Source: Clostridiales bacterium (lineage in GTDB: Bacteria; Bacillota; Clostridia; Lachnospirales; WQUN01). Taken from it: 64,000 nt of DNA. The notes beneath the pieces were generated by a model, which worked only from the letters and a program-made list of their open reading frames with translations, searched no databases and was not told where the DNA came from. The first letter of the stretch is position 1. The number at the start of each line of letters is the position of its first letter. Position numbers and translations under genes: made by a program. The stretch covers positions 23,565 to 87,564 of the forward strand of contig JAISGK010000078.1 in NCBI GenBank assembly GCA_031263155.1, written 5' to 3'. Below, one piece after another: positions 16,547 to 24,457 of this stretch.

Positions 16547-18397
16547 TTATATATCTCTTTCAAAAAACCGTTCATACCATATCAAAAACATATACACTGT
16601 CCATATTTTTCTGCTGTTGTCGCATTTGCCGCGCTTATGTTCATCCAACAATTTTAGCAGCTTATTTGTTTTAAAATACTTGCCCGCGCTTTTTCCCGCA
16701 AAATATCGCTTAACCAGCTCATAGTATTTATCTTCCCGCAACCAGATACGAATGGGAACGGGGAAGCCAAGCTTCTTTTTTTCCGCTACGGATTTGGGCA
16801 ATTTTTGCCTTGCGACCTCGCGAAAGGTAAGTTTGGTTCCCTGTTTGGTACAACGCAAATGTGTTGGAAGCACGCTAGCCACTTTAAAGACTTCCTTATC
16901 TAAATAGGGCACGCGCACCTCAAGCGAATGAGCCATGCTCATTTTGTCCGCTTTTAGCAATATATCGCCAACCATCCACATATGAACATCCAGGGTCTGC
17001 ATCTTTGTAATGTCGTCTTGTTCGCGCCCATTCGCCGCCTTGTTGCAGATATCATATATGCGACCGGTAATATCCTTTGGTTCGTAGCGCACGCGCGGAT
17101 GGCGCAAAATCTCATCGCGCTCGCGCTTGCTAAATATCTTCGCGTTGCCTATAAAGCGTTCTTCAATCGACTGCCCAGCGCGAATAAGCAGGTTTTTGCC
17201 CTTCACATTAAATGGAATTACGCTTGCTATTTTGCCCATAAGCCTTCGCAGGGGCATCGGCAGATTCGTTAACGGCCTTATATCCAGAGGTTCGCGATAG
17301 ATATTGTAACCGCCGAAAAACTCGTCGGCCCCCTCGCCGCTCAACGCGACCTTAACATACTTGGAGGCCGTTTGAGAAACAAAATACAAGGCCACGGCAG
17401 AGGGATCGGCCAGCGGTTCATCCATGTGATACTGTATGTCGGGCAAAACATCCCAATATTCCTCTGTGGTGATTGTTTTATCGTAATTCGTTATGCCAAG
17501 CGAATCAGACAATTCTTTCGCGTAACTTATCTCGTTGTAATTGTCATAATCAAACCCGACTGTAAACGTCTTGCCGCCGCCAAATGAAGAGGCCACATAG
17601 CTGGAGTCTACCCCCGACGATAAAAATGACCCAACCTCCACATCGGCCACTATCTTGTGGCGCTCTACCGATTCGTTTATTACGCTGGACAGCATATTAA
17701 CAGCGTCTCTAAATCCTATAGCTTGTGGCCTGAACACCGCCTCAAAATATTTGCGCACGGTCAACCCTTCGTCGCTATAAATAAAACAGTGACCGGGCGG
17801 CAATTTGTACACGCCTTTAAAAAATGTCTCGGTAAGCGCGGAATATTGAAATGTGAGATAGTTTTCCATCGCCTCGGTATTAAGCTCTTTTTTAAAATCT
17901 GGATGCGCCAAAAAAGCCTTTATCTCGCTGCCAAAAATTAAGTTTTTACCCACATAGCCATAATACAATGGCTTTATACCAAAAAAGTCGCGCGCGCAAA
18001 AAAGGCGTCTTTCTTTAATATCATACAGCGCGAAAGCGAACATGCCACGCAGCTTGTCAACCATATCGACACCGTATTCTTCGTACAAATGAAGCAAGGT
18101 TTCGGTGTCGCTGTGCGTATGAAACGAGTGCCCCGAAGCTACGAGTTCGTCCTTAAGCTCTCTATAATTATATATCTCGCCGTTAAAAACCACAACCAAA
18201 GAATTATCCTCATTGTACATAGGTTGAGCGCCGTCGTCCAAACCTATTATCGAAAGACGGCGAAATCCCAGGGTTATATCGTCGCCCAGGTATACTCCCT
18301 CGCTGTCCGGCCCGCGATGGGCGATGAGATTAGCCATGCTCAACACAATTCTTTTCGCGTTTTTTACTCGCCCCGTAAAGCCTACAAAGCCGCACAT
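16547..18397 (-). CDS. asnB: Asparagine synthase (glutamine-hydrolysing)
   Basis: 616-aa enzyme making asparagine from aspartate, glutamine and ATP. It starts MCGFVGFTG, giving the catalytic Cys2 of the class II glutaminase domain after Met removal (domain about 2-200). The synthetase domain has the ATP-pyrophosphatase loop SSGVDSS near residue 260 and SGEGADEFFGGY near 357. RBS GGGAGA. Monocistronic; no T-box element is seen in the 228-nt upstream gap. Confidence 0.95.
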   Translation of the reverse strand: MCGFVGFTGRVKNAKRIVLSMANLIAHRGPDSEGVYLGDDITLGFRRLSIIGLDDGAQPMYNEDNSLVVVFNGEIYNYRELKDELVASGHSFHTHSDTETLLHLYEEYGVDMVDKLRGMFAFALYDIKERRLFCARDFFGIKPLYYGYVGKNLIFGSEIKAFLAHPDFKKELNTEAMENYLTFQYSALTETFFKGVYKLPPGHCFIYSDEGLTVRKYFEAVFRPQAIGFRDAVNMLSSVINESVERHKIVADVEVGSFLSSGVDSSYVASSFGGGKTFTVGFDYDNYNEISYAKELSDSLGITNYDKTITTEEYWDVLPDIQYHMDEPLADPSAVALYFVSQTASKYVKVALSGEGADEFFGGYNIYREPLDIRPLTNLPMPLRRLMGKIASVIPFNVKGKNLLIRAGQSIEERFIGNAKIFSKRERDEILRHPRVRYEPKDITGRIYDICNKAANGREQDDITKMQTLDVHMWMVGDILLKADKMSMAHSLEVRVPYLDKEVFKVASVLPTHLRCTKQGTKLTFREVARQKLPKSVAEKKKLGFPVPIRIWLREDKYYELVKRYFAGKSAGKYFKTNKLLKLLDEHKRGKCDNSRKIWTVYMFLIWYERFFERDI

Positions 18398-18625
18398 ACA
18401 ACCATCTCCCGCTATTTTCTTAATATTGCCAATATTAGCTAAGTTATGTACCGGAATGTGTGACTAATTATTCAGCCGTATTTAACCATATATCGGCAGG
18501 AATCTTTATTTTTATTAGGCAATAATATTTGTATAGGCATAATCCAATCCAATATGCCATAATACACGATTTTATATCAATATTCAACTGAATCCGTTTT
18601 GAGACTGATTTGCTGGGAGTGAGAG

Positions 18626-19093
18626 ATGGAACTGCTAAAAAAGGAAAATCTATCAACAAGTGACAATGCCGAGCTAGAATTGATAGAATTTACCTTGGGA
18701 GATCAATATTTTGGCATAGACGTGGCAAGGGTGGAAGAGATTATGCGCAATGTATACGAGGTAACACCCATGCCCCACGCCAATCAATACGTAGAGGGCG
18801 TGTTTAAGCAGCGCGGCACAATTATCACAATAATAGACCTGGCAAAGTATCTGGGCTTGCCGCCTTCAACGAGCATTGAAAACGACATACTTATCGTCAC
18901 CAATTTCGACAAAATCAAATCCGCCTTTCACGTGCACACGGTAAAGGATATTCATCGCATAAGTTTGGCCGACATAGAAAAACCAGACACGGCCATATAC
19001 GGCGGCGAATCCGGCGTGGCGAATGGTATTGCTCATTTTGAAGACAGACTCATAACAATTTTAGACTTCGAAAAGATATTAAGGGACATATGA
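18626..19093 (+). CDS. cheW: CheW-like chemotaxis coupling protein
   Basis: 155-aa single CheW domain (LIEFTLGDQYFGIDVARVEEI at the N-terminus, GVFKQRGTIITIIDLAKYLG in the middle, AHFEDRLITILDFEKIL at the C-terminus). CheW links chemoreceptors to the CheA kinase. No receptor or cheA gene is nearby, and no CheV-type receiver domain is attached, so it could serve a distant chemotaxis system. RBS GGGAGTGAG; terminator follows directly. Confidence 0.92.
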   Translation: MELLKKENLSTSDNAELELIEFTLGDQYFGIDVARVEEIMRNVYEVTPMPHANQYVEGVFKQRGTIITIIDLAKYLGLPPSTSIENDILIVTNFDKIKSAFHVHTVKDIHRISLADIEKPDTAIYGGESGVANGIAHFEDRLITILDFEKILRDI

Positions 19094-19097
19094 TCAT

Positions 19098-19150
19098 AAA
19101 AAAGCCTCAAACGTTGCGCCCATTATCGCGCAGATGGTTTGAGGCTTTTT
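19098..19150 (+). terminator. Rho-independent terminator after cheW
   Basis: AAAAAGCCTCAAAC and GTTTGAGGCTTTTT form a perfect stem around a GC-rich 24-nt loop. Usable from both strands. Confidence 0.85.
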
Positions 19151-19277
19151 AAGAAAATCCCCGCTATATGAATTGTTTCCGAAGCGCAAGCGTAGAATTA
19201 AAACCCTATTGAAGCCCTTCAGGAGAAAGCTGCGTAAATACACCTTCTTTCTCCGCGCAGCGCTCGGATTTTTCTAC

Positions 19278-19306
19278 TTGAGGGTTGCCGGGCAAACGAC
19301 TATAAT
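19278..19306 (+). promoter_or_regulatory. Sigma-A promoter for the phosphotransferase-kinase fusion gene
   Basis: TTGAGG (19278-19283), 17-nt spacer, TATAAT (19301-19306). It leaves a leader of about 85 nt before the ATG. Confidence 0.65.
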
Positions 19307-19397
19307 ATATGTTGAATGATGCTTTTGCGTACACATTAAAACAGAGCGAGGTAACATAATTATTGCTACTGGAAGTGGAAACAGCGGAGGGGAATGT

Positions 19398-21092
19398 ATG
19401 ACTGGCATTCTCGGCGGAGACCGTTTTATAAGCGCCGAGCCAATCAACAAGGGTTGGTCGGAGGATAAAAAATATTGCGTCACCGATACTGACGGAGTTA
19501 AATATTTGCTCCGCATTACACCGATTGAGCGATATGAAGTAAGAAAGTCGTTATTCGATATGCTTGAGCAAGTGGCAGCGCTTGGTGTTCCCATGTGTTT
19601 GCCCATAGAATTCGGCAGCGCGCACGGCGTTTATTCGCTTCAAAGCTGGATTTACGGAGAGGATTTAGAAGCGGTATTACCGTTGCTCTCCGAAACAGAG
19701 CAGTACGTATTGGGCCTGAAATCCGGCGAGATAATCAAGAAGATGCACGAGATTCCCGCGCCGGACACGCAAGAGGAATGGGCGGTACGGTTTAATCGCA
19801 AGACGAATCATAAAATCAAGACATACCGCGAATGCGGGATACGCTTCGACGGTGACGACTATATGCTGGAGTACATAGAAAATAACCGGCGCTTGCTTGA
19901 AAACCGTCCGCAATGCTTTCAACACGGCGATTATCATGTAGGCAACATGATGATGGAGCGCGGCGAGCTAAAAATCATCGACTTCGACCGTTACGATTTT
20001 GGCGACCCGTGGGAAGAATTTAACCGTATTGTATGGAGCGCGGTAGCCAGTCCACCTTTTGCTACGGGGCAGTTGCGCGGATATTTCGGCGGTGAGCCGC
20101 CGCTTGAGTTTTTCAAACTGCTTGCTTTCTACATTGCCAGCAATACTTTATCGTCAATATATTGGGCGATACCGTTCGGGCAGTCCGACCTCGATACCAT
20201 GATGAAACAGTCGCAGGATGTGCTGCGTTGGTACGACAATATGCAAAACCCCGTGCCGTCGTGGTATCTCAAAGATTTCTACATTCAATACACCGACGGC
20301 GTACCATACAAGCTAAAAGCCCCGTTCGATTTTTCTTTTTTCGGCAAGTACGGCAAGGTGTTCAAGGTTTTTGACGACCAAGACTCCGGCAATATTTGCT
20401 TCGGCATCGCTGACGGTAACACGCGGTATTTCATTAAGTTTGCGGGAGCGCCTACCGAGCGCGGCACTGTTACCGCAGAAGAAGCAATAATAAACTTGAA
20501 ACAGGCAACTCCGATTTACAGGGATTTGGCTCATGCAAATCTCATAAAATTGATAAACGCGAAGGACATCGGCGCCGGATATGCCGTGGTGTTTGAATGG
20601 GTTGACGCAATCTGCGCTCAAAAAATGTACCCTGCGGATTACAAGGCTTTTAGAGCGTTGCCGCTTGAAATAAAACATCAAATATTTACCGATATTATGG
20701 AGTTCCACGCATACATCACCGCAAAAGGCTATGTCGCCATTGATTTCTACGACGGGAGCATTATGTGGGATGACCAAAATCAACGGACGATTATTTGCGA
20801 TATTGACTTTTATCAAAAGTCGCCGTATATAGGGCGAATGGGCTTGTGGGGTTCGTCGCGCTTTGTTTCACCCGAGGAACGCACAGACGGCGCAATTATC
20901 GACGAGGTAACAACAGTGTACACTATGGGCGCAACGGCATTTTGCTTGCTTGCTAACTCCGACCGCTCTGCCGAAGCATGGCCGCTTTCGCCGGATTTGT
21001 ACGCAGTCGCCCAAAAAGCGGTCAGTGATGAACGCGATAAACGACAGCAGTCGATACGCCAGTTGATAGATGAATGGGAGGTGGCGAGATGA
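19398..21092 (+). CDS. Fusion of an aminoglycoside-phosphotransferase-like and a Ser/Thr-kinase-like domain
   Basis: 564-aa protein of two kinase-fold halves. Residues 1-290 are APH/choline-kinase-like, with catalytic loop HGDYHVGN (176-183) and metal site IDFDRYDFGDP (194-204). Residues 305-564 look like a second, protein-kinase-like domain: FIKFAG with Lys348, a Glu at 362 in the following helix, a VAIDFYDGSIMWD segment (446-458) in the catalytic-loop position and CDIDFY (468-473) in the DFG position. The second half lacks a standard HRD. Start has GGAGGGG 5 nt upstream. Substrate unknown; resistance is possible but not shown. Translationally coupled to the next small ORF. Confidence 0.85.
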   Translation: MTGILGGDRFISAEPINKGWSEDKKYCVTDTDGVKYLLRITPIERYEVRKSLFDMLEQVAALGVPMCLPIEFGSAHGVYSLQSWIYGEDLEAVLPLLSETEQYVLGLKSGEIIKKMHEIPAPDTQEEWAVRFNRKTNHKIKTYRECGIRFDGDDYMLEYIENNRRLLENRPQCFQHGDYHVGNMMMERGELKIIDFDRYDFGDPWEEFNRIVWSAVASPPFATGQLRGYFGGEPPLEFFKLLAFYIASNTLSSIYWAIPFGQSDLDTMMKQSQDVLRWYDNMQNPVPSWYLKDFYIQYTDGVPYKLKAPFDFSFFGKYGKVFKVFDDQDSGNICFGIADGNTRYFIKFAGAPTERGTVTAEEAIINLKQATPIYRDLAHANLIKLINAKDIGAGYAVVFEWVDAICAQKMYPADYKAFRALPLEIKHQIFTDIMEFHAYITAKGYVAIDFYDGSIMWDDQNQRTIICDIDFYQKSPYIGRMGLWGSSRFVSPEERTDGAIIDEVTTVYTMGATAFCLLANSDRSAEAWPLSPDLYAVAQKAVSDERDKRQQSIRQLIDEWEVAR

Positions 21093-21203
21093 ATGAACAT
21101 AACCCCGCAAAGAGGACAGAATAAGGGTATTGTTCCGAAATGTGAGCATCTGCATATACGCGACTGGATGGAAATGATAGATGTGCTGGAGGACTTGAAA
21201 TGA
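21093..21203 (+). CDS. Small coupled ORF (36 aa), unknown
   Basis: ATG starts 1 nt after the kinase-fusion stop, with GGGAGGTGG upstream, and its stop TGA overlaps the start of the acetyltransferase gene in ATGA form. It encodes 36 aa ending IRDWMEMIDVLEDLK. Position and double overlap argue for translation; it may be a remnant of a longer protein or simply a coupling peptide. No family recognised. Confidence 0.45.
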   Translation: MNITPQRGQNKGIVPKCEHLHIRDWMEMIDVLEDLK

Positions 21204-21790
21204 CACACAAAGGTACTGTCACACTCGAAACTGAGCGGCTTATTCTGCGGCGGTTTACTGTGGATGATGCCGAGTCGATGTTTGCAAATTGGTGTACCGA
21301 CCCTGATGTTACAAAGTATCTTATGTGGCCGCCGCATAGTTCGATTGAGGTAACGCGCCAAAGTCTCTATGACATTTGGTTAAGCAGATATAATGAACTT
21401 GATTTTTACCAATGGGCAATTGAAGTCAAAGACATACACGAACCTATCGGCAGTATCGGCGTTATGAAGCAGGACGATAAAACGCGAATGGTGCATTGCG
21501 GGTATTGCATTGGCAAGGCTTGGTGGCGCAAAGGTTATACATCAGAAGCGTTGACTCGCCTTGTGCGGTTTTTCTTTGAAGAAATCGACGTGAACCGAAT
21601 CGAATCCCGCCATGACCCGCGCAACCCAAACAGCGGAAAGGTTATGCAAAAAGCGGGATTGCGATATGAAGGCACATTCCACGAATCCGACTGGAACAAT
21701 CAAGGCGTTTGTGACGCGGCGTATTATGCCATACTCGCCAAGGATTATTTTCGACAAAGTAAAGAAAAAAATGTCCGCCTCTACTCATAA
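21200..21790 (+). CDS. GNAT family N-acetyltransferase (RimJ/RimL type)
   Basis: 196-aa cytoplasmic acetyltransferase. It opens TLETERLILRRFTVDDAESMF, the classic start of the RimJ/RimL group, and the acetyl-CoA site is in CGYCIGKAWWRKGYTSEAL (about residues 98-116; Q/RxxGxG/A variant). It ends with the usual NxxSxxVMxKxGxxYEG pattern (NPNSGKVMQKAGLRYEG). Coupled by ATGA to the small upstream ORF, so it belongs to the kinase-fusion operon. Substrate unknown. Confidence 0.92.
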   Translation: MTHKGTVTLETERLILRRFTVDDAESMFANWCTDPDVTKYLMWPPHSSIEVTRQSLYDIWLSRYNELDFYQWAIEVKDIHEPIGSIGVMKQDDKTRMVHCGYCIGKAWWRKGYTSEALTRLVRFFFEEIDVNRIESRHDPRNPNSGKVMQKAGLRYEGTFHESDWNNQGVCDAAYYAILAKDYFRQSKEKNVRLYS

Positions 21791-21873
21791 GTACAAAGCC
21801 CGTGTCGCCGTTCCTGCCGATGTGCCAGAGTTGCTAAAACTCAACGACTTATTCAACGGTGAGGATGTCCGTA
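21771..21873 (+). pseudogene. 5' fragment of a second GNAT-like gene
   Basis: A reading frame starting ATG at 21771, overlapping the end of the previous gene, reads KARVAVPADVPELLKLNDLF, the usual beginning of a GNAT acetyltransferase. It then runs into the repeated Rpn-like tail at 21866. The rest of the gene is missing. Confidence 0.55.
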
Positions 21874-22099
21874 ATGAAGGAAGCTGTAGTCGCCTACAAG
21901 AGTGTATCCGTATTCATCAGAGTTCCGCGAGCTTGAGCGTTTACGCGAACGCACTCGGCACAATGAGGCATCCGCACTTGGGAACGCCTTGCATAAAGGT
22001 AAGGCCGAGGGCGCGGCAGCGGAATGTGAAAAATGGCAGGGCGTAGTTGTGGATAAGGATGCCGAGATTGCCTGCCTCCGTGCTATGCTCGGTCAATAG
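21866..22099 (+). pseudogene. Broken copy 1 of a repeated gene tail (probable Rpn-type nuclease/transposase C-terminus)
   Basis: 234 bp closely matching 23615-23849. The encoded tail, EFRELERLRERTRHNEASAL followed by a Lys/Glu-rich stretch, resembles the C-terminal part of Rpn-family (PD-(D/E)XK) recombination-promoting nucleases as I know them; the nuclease core is absent. An extra T near 21913 shifts the frame in this copy. Family assignment is by memory of the tail and is moderate. Confidence 0.5.
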
Positions 22100-22109
22100 A
22101 ATTGCTTGA

Positions 22110-22228
22110 TTGCTTCTTTTTTTGGGAATATCAAGCAATTCCGTCTGTGTCCTGTATTTGACGGCAGGGTTGCTATTGTCTAAAAGCCATTGAATTACGA
22201 CGCTATCCATAGCAATAAAATCACTCAT
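22110..22228 (-). pseudogene. 5' fragment of an unknown gene downstream of the VOC gene
   Basis: A minus-strand frame starting near 22228, overlapping the VOC stop, reads MDSVVIQWLLDNSNPAVKYR and TQTELLDIPKK, which looks like a genuine protein start. It breaks off where the repeated tail at 21866-22099 begins, and then continues only as antisense of that repeat. Function unknown. Confidence 0.45.
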
Positions 22229-22679
22229 CAAATTCTCCATTCTGCGGTGTATAGCTGCCGGTCACTTCAATCATATTCCCGTCAGGATCGGTTAATTGGA
22301 AATAGTAATATGGGGCGACGTAGTAGACATACTTTATTTTTGTCAGGTTTTCGGTGATATTTAAGCCTTTTACCCTTTCGTATTCCGCCCGTAAATCCTC
22401 AATCCAAAAGTTGAAAGCGAATTTATGCGTGTTAGGCGCAGCGGCGATGACACGCAAAGTTTCGCCCGAAACCTCAGCGTCCTCACCCTTGCGCACCACT
22501 TTGTCGGGATTCTTGGCGTCAAAGCGAGCGTTAAAAAGTGAAATCCGATGTCCTTCAAAGGCGAACGACACGAATCTGCCGTTATTTCCGCTTTCCAACG
22601 GAATTTCCAATAGTTTTTCGTAAAAAGCTATTGACTTGCCAAAGTCGTTTACGATCAGATAAATTGAGCCTAAATGCAT
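22221..22679 (-). CDS. VOC (glyoxalase/bleomycin-resistance fold) protein
   Basis: 152-aa protein of one vicinal-oxygen-chelate module pair: IYLIVNDFGKSIAFYEKLL at the start and YYFQLTDPDGNMIEVTGSY at the end, the usual metal-ligand-bearing signatures (Glu of NMIEVTG). Start at 22679 chosen for the AAAGGA site upstream. Such proteins act as lyases, dioxygenases or antibiotic-binding proteins; which is not decidable here. Confidence 0.88.
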   Translation of the reverse strand: MHLGSIYLIVNDFGKSIAFYEKLLEIPLESGNNGRFVSFAFEGHRISLFNARFDAKNPDKVVRKGEDAEVSGETLRVIAAAPNTHKFAFNFWIEDLRAEYERVKGLNITENLTKIKYVYYVAPYYYFQLTDPDGNMIEVTGSYTPQNGEFDE

Positions 22680-22770
22680 GGGGATATTTCCTTTCTGTGC
22701 CAAAGCAGATCTCATTTTTTGAATATCCTATCAAAATCAAAAAAAACGATTGCAATTTCAGACAAAAACT

Positions 22771-22846
22771 GACTGCACAATGGGACTGCGCGGAATGTTC
22801 AAGGATTGCCCTGAAATGTCTGTTGACAAATTCTTGGAGCGCAGGA
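22771..22846 (+). pseudogene. Fragment of an antitoxin gene (second copy of 24138-24213)
   Basis: About 76 bp nearly identical to the 3' half of the antitoxin gene at 24012-24239 (encoded LRGMFKDCPEMSVDKFLER). Both sides diverge abruptly. No intact start and no toxin follows. Confidence 0.75.
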
Positions 22847-22945
22847 ACAGAAAATATGACGCTGCAATAAGCGGGACAGAAAGTATGAACACGCTAAAAC
22901 TCTCGGCAGTACGTTTGGATGTGCAGTAAGCGTTGTCGGTCGCCT

Positions 22946-23266
22946 CTATTCATAAATCGAAACTCGCTCCTTCATCACATTTTCCATGAACCACGGCGTC
23001 CGTTCCCGTGTGCTGTCCTGTTCCAGCGCCTGCGTCGTCACTAGGTCAATTTCCTTGCCGATGCTGTCGCGCAGGTCGTTGTACAGCTCACCCATGTCAA
23101 AAGCGGTACGCACAATGGAGCCGGCGCGGTCAACCAGTACGTCTACGTCACTGTCCTCGGTCGCCTCGTTCCGGGCGTAAGAGCCAAAGAGGTACACGGC
23201 GCGCAGGTTGTATTTTTTCACCACTGGCGCAATCCGTTTGCTCAATTCGTCTATAGAATAAATCAT
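22946..23266 (-). CDS. MNT-type nucleotidyltransferase domain protein (orphan)
   Basis: 106-aa minimal nucleotidyltransferase with the fold signature GSYARNEATEDSDVDVLVD (about residues 27-45; GSxAR...SDxDxxV) and a third acidic residue in KEIDLVT. These are usually the antitoxin of MNT-HEPN pairs, where they AMPylate the HEPN toxin. No HEPN gene lies on either side (22680-22945 and 23267-24011 hold only fragments), so it is an orphan here. Confidence 0.88.
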   Translation of the reverse strand: MIYSIDELSKRIAPVVKKYNLRAVYLFGSYARNEATEDSDVDVLVDRAGSIVRTAFDMGELYNDLRDSIGKEIDLVTTQALEQDSTRERTPWFMENVMKERVSIYE

Positions 23267-23614
23267 GCGCGTCGCCTCACTTTCATGAATATTATGCGCT
23301 TTTCTCTATTTCCTGCTCTTATTCACGTCTGTTCATAATGGACTTATTTGGAGCGATCGGCACATTCGCGGTAGCTTTATTTTACCACAGGGCGGCTGGT
23401 TTCTCAATGCCCGTATTTTTAATAGAACACTTGAGTTTTCAAATATCCTATCAATATCAGCCATTTGTGAAATATAAATTCGTTTATTGGCACGGGGAAA
23501 TTTTTGGTGTAGAATAAGACGATCGCAACTTCTCCACATTACAGGAGCTTAAAAGCATTTTTGAAAAATATAGTAGCAAGTGTATTTGTGTAGTGGGTAT
23601 TATAGAAATGAGAG

Positions 23615-23849
23615 TGTCCGTAATGAAAGAAGCTGTAGCCGCCTACAAGAGTGTAACCGTATCATCAGAGTTCCGCGAGCTTGAGCGTTTACGCGAACGC
23701 ACTCGGCACAATGAGGCGTCCGCGCTTGGGAACGCGCCTTGCATAAAGGTAAGGCCAAGGGCGCGGCAGAGGAACGTGAAAAATGGCAGGGCGTAATTGC
23801 GGATAAGGATGCCGAGATTGCCCGCCACCGCGCTATGCTAGGTCTATAG
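23615..23849 (+). pseudogene. Broken copy 2 of the repeated gene tail (Rpn-like)
   Basis: Matches 21866-22099. Here the start of the segment is in frame (MKEAVAAYKSVTVSSEFREL) but an extra GC at about 23731 shifts the frame before the end. The two copies are thus disabled by different mutations. The 745-nt gene-poor stretch 23267-24011 otherwise shows no supported feature. Confidence 0.5.
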
Positions 23850-24011
23850 TGATGGGGTTCGTAATCCACCCGCCTCCCCGATTATAAGTACCACGCCACG
23901 CCAGACAACAGCGCGTCATACTATAAATTATAAATACTTTTTAGCTGTTCCATAAACTATTATATCATATGGAGAGTAAGGAAGTCATACCGATTGGAGG
24001 TTTTCAACATA

Positions 24012-24239
24012 ATGACCGAACGAATAATGAATACAGACACTTTACAAGCGTATTTCGTGACGACGTTCCGAACCAAGCAAGTGCGGGTGCGCGAAGATAA
24101 CAGCGTTGTGACGATTGAGCCGGTTGAAGAAAAAACAGACTGCGCAATCGGGCTGCGCGGAATGTTCAAGGATTGCCCTGAAATGTCTGTTGACAAATTC
24201 TTGGAGCGCAAATACGCCGACAAGGAGCTTGATTTATGA
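24012..24239 (+). CDS. Antitoxin of a PIN-domain toxin pair
   Basis: 75-aa protein directly upstream of a truncated PIN toxin, overlapping it by 4 nt (ATGA), the usual toxin-antitoxin arrangement. Its N-terminal part TKQVRVREDNSVVTIEPVEE suggests a swapped-hairpin type DNA-binding domain and the acidic C-terminus would bind toxin. Start at 24012 chosen with GGAGG upstream; a TTG at 23994 overlaps that site. Because the toxin is broken, the antitoxin is probably a relic. Confidence 0.65.
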   Translation: MTERIMNTDTLQAYFVTTFRTKQVRVREDNSVVTIEPVEEKTDCAIGLRGMFKDCPEMSVDKFLERKYADKELDL

Positions 24240-24388
24240 CTGAATATGTCCTTGACGCTTGCGCATTGCTTGCGTTGCTGTGCGATGAACCGGGGGCTGA
24301 TGTTGTTGCGAACATCATCAATGACGCAAATAGCGGCGAGTTTTCAATATGGACATACAAAAACCGTTCATCAGATTTTTGCGACTGA
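24236..24388 (+). pseudogene. Truncated VapC-like PIN-domain toxin
   Basis: 50 codons starting TEYVLDACALLALLCDEPGA, the PIN-domain start with the first catalytic Asp, where intact toxins have about 130 residues. After about residue 42 the frame enters the permease terminator hairpin and stops, so the other acidic catalytic residues are missing and it cannot be an active RNase. Confidence 0.75.
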
Positions 24389-24400
24389 TGAACGGTTTCT
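24359..24400 (-). terminator. Terminator of the NCS2 permease gene
   Basis: AAACCGTTCATCAG and CTGATGAACGGTTT form a 14-bp perfect stem; the T-run (GGTTTTTG) is on the minus strand, downstream of the permease gene. Confidence 0.8.
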
Positions 24401-24457
24401 ATTAGATTTAAAATACCCGAAATACCCTTGGCAAAGCCAATCTAACGCTTGATCAGC

